DNA of 64,000 nucleotides from a virus, in the IMG/VR virus record IMGVR_UViG_3300020200_000017, positions 1-64,000 of that record; one strand, 5' to 3'. Every line of letters starts with the position of its first letter. The first letter of the stretch is position 1. The notes beneath the pieces are model-generated. The model worked only from the letters and a program-made list of their open reading frames with translations, was not told where the DNA came from and did not search any database. The translations under genes and the position numbers were made by a program. Shown piece by piece: positions 6,119 to 11,453 of this stretch.

Positions 6119-6271
6119 GCTTCGGGCCGGCCGCTTTCCCTCCCCCGCCGATCCGGGCAGGCACGCCTGGCAAACACAAAATCCCGGCCCGGGGCTCGAA
6201 CCGGCCCCGCGGCCGTTCGCGCGGGCGTTCAGGCGGCCATCCTGCGTTCGCGCGGGCGTCCCGCATCCGCG

Positions 6272-6637
6272 TCACTCGCCCCACATCTGGCTGAGCGTCG
6301 GCCTCGTCGGCGCGATCCCCCTGCGCTTCTGCTCGGCGGCCAGCTGCCTCGAGGTCAGGCCGGCCCACACGCCGTGCATGTCGGCGGCCGGGAACTCCAG
6401 CGCGTAGTCGAGGCACCTCGGCCGGACGGTGCAGTGCGCGCACATCTCGCGCGCCTCCTGGATGTAGCTGATGTCCTTGTGCCCCTTGGGGAACATCTTG
6501 TCCGTCTCGCCCCGGCACCTGGCGTTCTTCATCCACCCGTATCTTGGTATATCGGGCGCCCGCGGCCCGTCGGCCCGTTTCCCCCCGCCCCCGCCCGTCG
6601 GCCGCTTGCGCTCCCGGGCGTCCCTCTTCCTCGGCAT
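6272..6637 (-). CDS. WhiB-family Fe-S transcription regulator
   Basis: A 121-residue protein. After a basic, Gly-rich tail the WhiB domain follows: NARCRGE (first Cys), MCAHCTVRPRCLDYAL (three more Cys, C-x2-C-x5-C) and the turn GVWAGLTSRQLAAEQKRRG, the conserved G-[VI]-W-G-G-type loop and basic helix. WhiB-like proteins hold a 4Fe-4S cluster and bind the primary sigma factor of actinobacteria. Phage copies can alter host transcription. The start has a strong ribosome site (GGGAGG six bases upstream). This is the last gene of a leftward block. Confidence 0.85.
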   Translation of the reverse strand: MPRKRDARERKRPTGGGGGKRADGPRAPDIPRYGWMKNARCRGETDKMFPKGHKDISYIQEAREMCAHCTVRPRCLDYALEFPAADMHGVWAGLTSRQLAAEQKRRGIAPTRPTLSQMWGE

Positions 6638-6687
6638 GTCGCCTCCCTGGGGGGCGAGATTACCGGATGGCTACTAACTAATTGGCG

Positions 6688-7341
6688 CTACTGCTTGCGC
6701 CTGTTTTTCCGGGGGACGTTTTTCCTGCGGCTACTTCCCGCGCGCCTCTTCTGGTGCTGGGTGGCGACGTGGAACGGCGCCCCCGTCCCCGGGTCGAACC
6801 TGCTCGCGACCGAGAGCGCCTTGAGCACCGAGTTGCGCGCCGTCAGCACCGACCTCCCCCAGCCCGTGGCCGTCAGCGCCCCCAGGGCGTAGTGCGCCCC
6901 GCTCCCGACGGCGTACAGGCCCGAGGCGTCCGAGATCCAGCTGTAGTCCCCGTCTATCGGGTAGGCCCTGCCGTTCACCGCCACTATCAGCTCGCTGTCG
7001 AACTCCGTCTTCCCCGGGTGGTCCTTGATCACGGGGGCGTACCCCGACTTCTCCAGCACCTCGCGCAGGGACGGGACGAACTCGGCCGAGACGAACCTGT
7101 CGAGCCCCTGCCCCGAGAGCGTGGGCCTGGGCGCCGGCGGGTTGAAGTTGTGCGACAGCACGTTGATCGCCCTGAGGTCGCCCGCCGCCCCGATCAGCCA
7201 CGGCCCGTTCTGGACGACCTTCCTCTGGCTCTCGGCGAGGACGTGGATCTCCGCCCTGCCCTCGCCGTCGGTGACCGAGATCCGCGAGTCCCAGCCCACG
7301 ATGCACCAGCCGTCGCCCTGGACGGCGACTATGGTCGTCAT
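6688..7341 (-). CDS. Ntn hydrolase, proteasome-beta/HslV-like
   Basis: A 217-residue protein. I chose the ATG at 7341 because the protein then begins MTTIVAV with GGGAGCG upstream. The longer frame adds 17 unrelated residues. Removal of Met would expose a Thr nucleophile. Counting from it, Asp17 falls in GWDSR as in proteasome beta subunits. A Lys follows at about position 40 (QRKVV) and a Gly-rich segment matches the usual IGAAGD. The C-terminal tail is very basic (QKRRAGSSRRKNVPRKNRRK), perhaps for nucleic acid or capsid contact. It could be a self-assembling peptidase acting on phage or host proteins. The neighbour is a WhiB gene. Confidence 0.7.
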   Translation of the reverse strand: MTTIVAVQGDGWCIVGWDSRISVTDGEGRAEIHVLAESQRKVVQNGPWLIGAAGDLRAINVLSHNFNPPAPRPTLSGQGLDRFVSAEFVPSLREVLEKSGYAPVIKDHPGKTEFDSELIVAVNGRAYPIDGDYSWISDASGLYAVGSGAHYALGALTATGWGRSVLTARNSVLKALSVASRFDPGTGAPFHVATQHQKRRAGSSRRKNVPRKNRRKQ

Positions 7342-7450
7342 CGGTCGCTCCCGCGCCGGTGCCCCCTTGGCGTCGCTGGGACGGTGCCACAAGGAGGGCT
7401 TTGAGGGGTGCGTGTCTGGTCGGTGGACAAGTGCGTTCCTCGTTCCCGGC

Positions 7451-8674
7451 CTAGGACGCCTTGACGACGGGGGGCTTGGTCTTCCGCGCGTCGTACTCCC
7501 TGCCCCTGAACATGGCGTAGCCGTCGTAGATCGTGACCACCTCGTAGCTGAAGAAGTTCTTCCCCGTCTCCTCGTAGGTGACGAGCCCGACGCCCTGCTG
7601 CCAGTCCTCCACGACGGTCTTGGGGCGCCCCCAGGCGTCCACCCCGCCCTTGGTGGACGGCACCGCGCCGTCTATGCGGGCGAGCGTGCCCGGGCTGGCG
7701 GCCATGATCGTGCGGGCCCCGTCCCAGTCGTGGCGGGTCCTGTAGGCCAGCTCGATCCTGTGGATGTGCCCGTAGATCACCGAGAGCTTCTGCTCGTTGA
7801 GGTAGATGTGGGCCGTCGAGCCGCGGGAGCGGACCCTGGTTCCGTGGATGCAGGCGAGCTGGTTGTTCAGCAGGTAGCGCCCGGCCGGGTAGCCGCTCTC
7901 GAACCCCACGCCGTACTCCTCCATCCTGCAGAGCGACGGGATCGACATGTCGGGCCACGCCTTCGGGGTGTTCCCCTTGGTGATGCCGAAGGCGGCCTTG
8001 GCGTTGTCGAGGATGTAGTTGGTGAGCCTCTCCTCGTGGTTGCCGGCCAGCCACACGATCTTCGCCTTCGGCGCCGCCGACCTGAGCTCGGCGCACAGGG
8101 TCGTCGCCCTGTCGATCGACGCCTGCGTCGTGAGCGCGAACGCCGGGCTGAGCCTGTACTTGCCGAACTCCGGCAGGTCCAGGTTGTCGCCGAGCAGGAC
8201 GATCTGGTCGGGACGTATATCGTTCACCATCGACATCATTATCGCGATAGCTTTCTCGTCGTGCGTGGGCACGAGTTCGCCGTCGATGTCCCGGAAATAT
8301 CCGATCTGTATATCGGGCACGATGATGGCGGTCTTCTTGTCCGAAGCGTTCCTCGGTTTCACCTCGGACTTTTGTATTTGCACCGGGGGGCCCGGCTTGG
8401 GCAGTTCCCACTTCGGGCCCTCCTCCCACGCGGGGGAGAACTGGATCGCCTGCAGGTCGTGCACCTGGAAGTCGCCCTCCGCGTCCTTCGTGACCTGCTG
8501 GTAGATCGAGACCTTCTTGATCGACCCGATGTCGGATATGTCGATGCCCTTGGCGCGGATCATCTCCTCGATGGCGTTGAGGATGCGTCTCGATTTGGTG
8601 GCGTCGGCGGCCTTGTCCTTCATCCGCTTCATCCCCTCGGCCAGTCTCGCGTTGTCGGGTCTGACCTTTTTCAT
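7451..8674 (-). CDS. Calcineurin-like metallophosphoesterase
   Basis: A 407-residue protein. I placed the start at ATG 8674, four bases after GGGAGGG. The upstream in-frame ATG is part of that same stretch. The N-terminal 115 residues are helical and unassigned. Metal-binding motifs then follow in order: PDIQIGY (D-x-Q instead of D-x-H), LLGDNLDLPEFG, WLAGNHEERL, CIHGTRVRSRG and YGHIHRIEL. This is the calcineurin-like phosphoesterase set for two metal ions. Substrates of such phage enzymes are unknown and could be nucleic acids, nucleotides or phosphoproteins. It lies between the HTH protein and the Ntn hydrolase in a leftward operon. Confidence 0.85.
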   Translation of the reverse strand: MKKVRPDNARLAEGMKRMKDKAADATKSRRILNAIEEMIRAKGIDISDIGSIKKVSIYQQVTKDAEGDFQVHDLQAIQFSPAWEEGPKWELPKPGPPVQIQKSEVKPRNASDKKTAIIVPDIQIGYFRDIDGELVPTHDEKAIAIMMSMVNDIRPDQIVLLGDNLDLPEFGKYRLSPAFALTTQASIDRATTLCAELRSAAPKAKIVWLAGNHEERLTNYILDNAKAAFGITKGNTPKAWPDMSIPSLCRMEEYGVGFESGYPAGRYLLNNQLACIHGTRVRSRGSTAHIYLNEQKLSVIYGHIHRIELAYRTRHDWDGARTIMAASPGTLARIDGAVPSTKGGVDAWGRPKTVVEDWQQGVGLVTYEETGKNFFSYEVVTIYDGYAMFRGREYDARKTKPPVVKAS

Positions 8675-8713
8675 ATTCCCTCCCATGGTTTCCTGAATGC
8701 CCCCGCGTTTTTT

Positions 8714-9043
8714 TTATTGGCCGAACTTCTCGTCCAGCCCGCACTTGTCCTCGTGGGCGCACGAGCAGACCCTCGCCCGGTAGTCGTAGACCGTCTGGCG
8801 GGCGATCCTTATCCCCGACGCCCGCATCTCGCGGATTATGTCGCTCGTGGTGGTTATCTGGTCGTTGAGCACGTCGTACAGGCACTGGCTGGTCTCGTCG
8901 TCGAGCCTCTTCAGGATCTTCGCCATCGGGCACACGAGGTGCGTGCATTCCTTCTCGGCGTTCGTCCCTATCTTTTTCAGCCTCTGGGAGAGCCTGTCTA
9001 TTTTCCGGTCTATCTTCAGCGTCTTCTTCGGGTCTTTGGCCAC
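8714..9043 (-). CDS. Small HTH protein with Cys clusters
   Basis: A 109-residue protein with a GTG start preceded by GGAGGAG. The N-terminus is basic with a coiled look (KTLKIDRKIDRLSQRLKKIG). A helix-turn-helix follows: TTTSDIIREMRASGIRIARQ, then TVYDYRARV. Cys residues near 33 and 38 (ECTHLVC) and near the end (CSCAHEDKC) could form a zinc site. The fold suggests DNA binding, possibly a regulator of the leftward block it begins. I cannot exclude a terminase small subunit, but no terminase large subunit lies nearby. Confidence 0.55.
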   Translation of the reverse strand: MAKDPKKTLKIDRKIDRLSQRLKKIGTNAEKECTHLVCPMAKILKRLDDETSQCLYDVLNDQITTTSDIIREMRASGIRIARQTVYDYRARVCSCAHEDKCGLDEKFGQ

Positions 9044-9063
9044 ATCTCCTCCTCCGCGGCAAC

Positions 9064-9100
9064 CTTATACCACGGAGGGGCGTTCGCACAATAGTATAAG
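9064..9100. promoter_or_regulatory. Inverted pair CTTATAC/GTATAAG between divergent genes
   Basis: CTTATAC (9064-9070) and GTATAAG (9094-9100) are perfect inverted copies 23 bases apart. On the - strand TATAAG follows TTGTGC at 16 bases, which gives a reasonable promoter for the HTH gene at 9043. On the + strand no matching -35 was found. The symmetry may instead mark an operator for either flanking regulator. Confidence 0.45.
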
Positions 9101-9103
9101 TCG

Positions 9104-9541
9104 GTGACCTCAGGGGAATACAGAAAGCACTCGATAGACGACGCCCTCGCGAAGGCGATAAGGGACAGCGTGGGCGACGACGACGAGGCGCGCCGGCTCG
9201 CCCAGAAGGTCATGAAGCAGCTGGACAAGCACGGGTTGATCTACTACTCGGCCCCCGACGAGATCAGCCTGCTCAGCGCCGCCGGCCGGCTCCTCGTGGC
9301 CCTGGCCGAGACCCCCAACGCGACCCAGCGGTCCCTCGCCGTGTTCCTGGGCGTGAGCGAGGGGGCGGTCCGCAAGTCGGTCGACCAGCTCGTGGCGGCG
9401 GGCCTGGTGGCAAAGACAAAAGTCAAGAACAGGAACCTCCTCGTGATCGTCCCCAGGAAGGTCGCCGAGACGAGCGATATCAGGAGGTTCGGGGCGCTGC
9501 TCAGGGTCGCGTCGGCGGGCGGGGACGACGAGCTCTTCTGA
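9104..9541 (+). CDS. MarR/winged-helix-like regulator
   Basis: A 145-residue protein from GTG 9104. The N-terminal half is acidic and helical (DDALAKAIRDSVGDDDEARR). The core, LLVALAETPNATQRSLAVFL, then GVSEGAVRKSVDQLVAAGLV and a basic wing (AKTKVKNRNLLVIVP), has the helix-turn-helix and wing of MarR-type repressors. No good ribosome site precedes the GTG, so the exact start is uncertain. It is divergent from the HTH gene at 9043 and shares the inverted-repeat region. It is followed 12 bases later by a small membrane protein. Confidence 0.65.
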   Translation: MTSGEYRKHSIDDALAKAIRDSVGDDDEARRLAQKVMKQLDKHGLIYYSAPDEISLLSAAGRLLVALAETPNATQRSLAVFLGVSEGAVRKSVDQLVAAGLVAKTKVKNRNLLVIVPRKVAETSDIRRFGALLRVASAGGDDELF

Positions 9542-9552
9542 TATCTTGGGGC

Positions 9553-9726
9553 ATGCAACTGCTCTGGTTCCTCATCGGACTGCTCGTCGGTCTCGTCCTG
9601 GATTTCTTCCTCGTCGTCTGCTTGCTCCGGCCCATCATGGCGCGCGTCGCGGAACTGGAGCGCTCGAATCTCTGTCTCCACGGGCGGATCCGGGGGGAGG
9701 TGGCGCCCGAACCGGACCACAACTAG
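9553..9726 (+). CDS. 57-residue membrane protein with cytoplasmic tail
   Basis: An ATG at 9553, 12 bases after the previous stop, gives MQLLWFLIGLLVGLVLDFFL followed by VVCLLRPIMARVAELERSNL and a short polar tail. The first 25 residues form one transmembrane helix, and the following part could be a short coiled coil. The layout resembles phage spanin-like or small membrane-anchoring proteins, without a diagnostic motif. It is shorter than usual gene-calling limits. Confidence 0.5.
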   Translation: MQLLWFLIGLLVGLVLDFFLVVCLLRPIMARVAELERSNLCLHGRIRGEVAPEPDHN

Positions 9727-9783
9727 TGTGACCAAAGTCACACGATTTTTTTGGTAGTTATTTGAAAAAAATCCCCTTACGGG

Positions 9784-9812
9784 TTGCAATGCCGAACGCC
9801 GTGCCCTAGCGT
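9784..9812 (+). promoter_or_regulatory. Promoter TTGCAA-17-TAGCGT
   Basis: TTGCAA at 9784-9789, 17 bases, TAGCGT at 9807-9812. It is identical in both boxes to the promoter at 514 and lies in the gap before the 9850 gene. Confidence 0.65.
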
Positions 9813-9849
9813 GTCCCATAAGTTATCCAACTACATAGGAGAAGAGGAC

Positions 9850-10263
9850 ATGAAAGAGAAGCAGAAGAAACCGGCCAGCGCGATGCAGGCGGCCCGAGCG
9901 TTCGCCGACGCCAAGTCGTGCTACGACGAGGCGGTCAAGACGAAGAAGCTCGCCGAGCAGAACTTCATCGAGGCGTGCGCCAAGGAGGGCGTGGAGTTCT
10001 CGGTGATCACCAACGACGCCGGCGTTTCGTCCAAGGTGTTCGTGCGCCGCACGATCCGCACCAAGGTCATCCTGGACAAGCTGCGCAAGCTCGTCAAGCC
10101 GGCCGTGCTCAAGAAGCTCGTAGTCGAGGAGCTCGACCAGAAGCTGGTCGCCAGCGCCATCAACATGAACATACTCGACCAGGCCACGGTAGACCAGGCC
10201 AGCGAGGCCACCACCGTCGTCTCGGTCATGATCGCCGAGCTCGAGTCCAAGATCGACGCCTGA
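9850..10263 (+). CDS. Helical hypothetical protein upstream of micropeptide copy 2
   Basis: A 137-residue protein. The start at 9850 (MKEKQKKPASAMQ) has AGGAG 10 bases upstream and follows the TTGCAA-type promoter. A longer frame would begin inside the promoter. The sequence is mostly helical with many Lys and Ala residues (AARAFADAKSCYDEAVKTKK, and LRKLVKPAVLKKLVVEELDQ). No family recognised. It could be an abundant early protein. Its TGA shares an A with the ATG of the 18-codon gene. Confidence 0.65.
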   Translation: MKEKQKKPASAMQAARAFADAKSCYDEAVKTKKLAEQNFIEACAKEGVEFSVITNDAGVSSKVFVRRTIRTKVILDKLRKLVKPAVLKKLVVEELDQKLVASAINMNILDQATVDQASEATTVVSVMIAELESKIDA

Positions 10264-10319
10264 TGCAGCCGATCTTGTTCTTCGCGTTCTGCGGGTTCAT
10301 CGTCTGGCTGTGGAGCTGA
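10263..10319 (+). CDS. 18-residue hydrophobic micropeptide (copy 2)
   Basis: Encodes MQPILFFAFCGFIVWLWS, starting in a TGATG overlap. It is the close relative of the 3301-3357 product. The conserved part is FFAFC-x-F-x-VWLWS with stop TGA followed by C. Conservation of both sequence and coupling in two places argues against chance. It may act in the membrane, perhaps in complex with or regulating a host membrane protein. Confidence 0.7.
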   Translation: MQPILFFAFCGFIVWLWS

Positions 10320-10363
10320 CCGACGACCCGGCCGCTCGCAACGCGACGACGCACCAGTACGCT

Positions 10364-10414
10364 CGCCATGGGGACGATGTCCCCATGGCGAACGGGAAAA
10401 CAAAACGATAGGGT
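10364..10414 (+). promoter_or_regulatory. Palindromic operator and promoter of the XRE regulator
   Basis: CGCCATGGGGAC (10364-10375) and GTCCCCATGGCG (10379-10390) are perfect 12-base arms around a GAT centre. Nineteen bases on is TAGGGT (10409-10414), the same -10 form as elsewhere. The matching -35 position (10386-10391, TGGCGA) lies inside the right arm. A repressor bound here would block the promoter. No T-run follows, so it is not a terminator. The regulator encoded at 10427 is the obvious ligand. Confidence 0.6.
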
Positions 10415-10426
10415 CAGGAGGACCAG

Positions 10427-10651
10427 ATGAAGAGAACGATAAGCACAGTGGAGAAAGAAGTAGCCAAGCGCCTTCGCGCGGCCCGGACGAGGGCCGAGAT
10501 GTCGCAGGGCAACCTCGCCGACGCCGCGGGGATCGAGCGCAAGACCGTGAACCGGATCGAGAACGGACATTTCTCGCCCAACTTGGAAACGCTCACCCGC
10601 CTTTGCGCGGCGCTGGGCACCAAGCTCTCGGCGTTCCTGAAAGGGATTTAA
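10427..10651 (+). CDS. XRE (Cro/CI)-type transcription regulator
   Basis: A 74-residue protein with AGGAGG eight bases before the ATG. It is a single helix-turn-helix domain: VAKRLRAARTRAEMSQGNLA, DAAGIERKTVNRIENG, and LETLTRLCAALGTKLSAFLK, the standard five-helix layout. It resembles small Xre or HigA-type repressors. The perfect palindrome over its own promoter suggests autoregulation. It might be a phage switch regulator, but no integrase was seen in this window. Confidence 0.85.
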   Translation: MKRTISTVEKEVAKRLRAARTRAEMSQGNLADAAGIERKTVNRIENGHFSPNLETLTRLCAALGTKLSAFLKGI

Positions 10652-10735
10652 CCGAGTAGAAGAGCGGCCCCCGGGGTCTCCCTCCCTTTTCCGACCTCGG
10701 GGACCGGCTTCACTATATTACGTCAACGTAATTCC
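10652..10735. promoter_or_regulatory. Gap before tRNA with two inverted repeats
   Basis: CCCCGGGGTC (about 10667-10676) can pair with GACCTCGGGG about 14 bases on, a possible stem without a T-run. ATTACGT (10717-10723) and ACGTAAT (10726-10732) form a 7-base inverted repeat four bases before the tRNA. A role as operator or tRNA processing site is speculative. Confidence 0.3.
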
Positions 10736-10809
10736 GTCCTCGTAGCTCAGCCGGATAGAGCGACGGCTTCCTAAGCCGCAGGTCGCAGGTTCGACTCCTG
10801 CCGGGGACG
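10736..10809 (+). tRNA. tRNA-Arg (anticodon CCU)
   Basis: Acceptor strands GTCCTCG (10736-10742) and CGGGGAC (10802-10808) pair over seven positions. D arm GCTC...GAGC, anticodon loop TTCCTAA with anticodon CCT, and T arm GCAGG-TTCGACT-CCTGC are all present. CCA is not encoded. AGG is a rare Arg codon in many GC-rich hosts and is well used in the phage genes here, which may explain its retention. Confidence 0.9.
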
Positions 10810-10812
10810 CAG

Positions 10813-11130
10813 TCAGTTGACGAAGGCCTCGTTGATGGCGGCGACGACCTTGTCCGGCCCCATCGCCCCGACGATGGACGAGACCTTCCGCCCGCCGGCG
10901 AACATCAGGAGCGTGGGGATGCTCAGCACGTTGAAGCGTCTCGCCAGCTCCGGGTTCTCGTCCACGTTGCACTTGTAGAAGGCGACGGCCCCCTCGTAGA
11001 TGACCGAGATGTCCTCCAGCATCGGGCCCATCACCTGGCACGGCCCGCACCACTCGGCCCACATGTCGACGACGACTGGGTCCCCCTGGTCGAGGATTGC
11101 GTCGAGCTCGTTGTCGCCTATTTCCCGCAT
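10813..11130 (-). CDS. Thioredoxin
   Basis: A 105-residue protein of normal thioredoxin length. The active site is WAEWCGPCQVMGP with the standard CGPC pair, preceded by the VVVDMW strand. The cis-Pro loop is LSIPTLLMF. It reduces disulfides in the cytoplasm. In phages it can serve ribonucleotide reductase or the DNA polymerase, but neither was seen here. It is a single leftward gene between the tRNA and the WhiB-like gene, transcribed against both. Confidence 0.9.
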   Translation of the reverse strand: MREIGDNELDAILDQGDPVVVDMWAEWCGPCQVMGPMLEDISVIYEGAVAFYKCNVDENPELARRFNVLSIPTLLMFAGGRKVSSIVGAMGPDKVVAAINEAFVN

Positions 11131-11151
11131 GAAAGAATTTTATCGCCCGGG

Positions 11152-11180
11152 TTGCCGCCCGGGGAGGATGGCCGTAGGGT
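11152..11180 (+). promoter_or_regulatory. Promoter TTGCCG-17-TAGGGT
   Basis: TTGCCG (11152-11157), 17 bases, TAGGGT (11175-11180). It is a one- or two-base variant of the TTGCAA-17-TAGCGT form and drives the WhiB-like and helicase genes. Confidence 0.55.
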
Positions 11181-11210
11181 GGACCTTACTACCTACAAGG
11201 AGTGTTTACC

Positions 11211-11444
11211 ATGATCTACATACCAGGAGAATCTTGGCGACGCAAAGCGAAGTGCGCGACCATACCTCAGACCAACGACTTCTTCCCGGTCGGGAGGAAG
11301 CACCCGAAGATCGCGCTGCAGGCGTGCTCCGTCTGCTTGGTCCGCAAGCCCTGCCTCAAGTACGCTCTGGACAACGACATAGAGCACGGCATATGGGGCG
11401 GCAAGACCGAGAGCCAGCGAAGACGCATGAGGAAGTGCAAGTAG
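11211..11444 (+). CDS. Short WhiB-like protein
   Basis: A 77-residue protein. I chose ATG 11211 because AAGGAG lies eight bases upstream. The GTG at 11202 is part of that site. Four Cys are present: AKCATIP, then ACSVCLVRKPCLKYAL (C-x2-C-x5-C). The WhiB loop is GIWGGKTESQRRRMRK. The spacing between first and second Cys matches the family. As a second WhiB in the same genome it may compete with the 6272-6637 product for the host sigma factor. It is nine bases before the helicase gene and probably in the same transcript. Confidence 0.85.
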   Translation: MIYIPGESWRRKAKCATIPQTNDFFPVGRKHPKIALQACSVCLVRKPCLKYALDNDIEHGIWGGKTESQRRRMRKCK

Positions 11445-11453
11445 GGGGCAAGC

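Noticed and set aside
8714-9043. Terminase small subunit
   Set aside because: It has an HTH and a basic helix, but no large subunit is nearby and the Cys clusters are not typical; left as an HTH protein.
7025-9094. 689- and 583-codon open frames overlapping the metallophosphoesterase
   Set aside because: The metallophosphoesterase frame has a full motif set and a good start. These frames have biased composition and no motifs.
10427-10651. The XRE protein as evidence for a temperate phage
   Set aside because: No integrase, attachment site or partition gene was seen, and small XRE proteins are common in lytic phages; lifestyle cannot be decided from this window.
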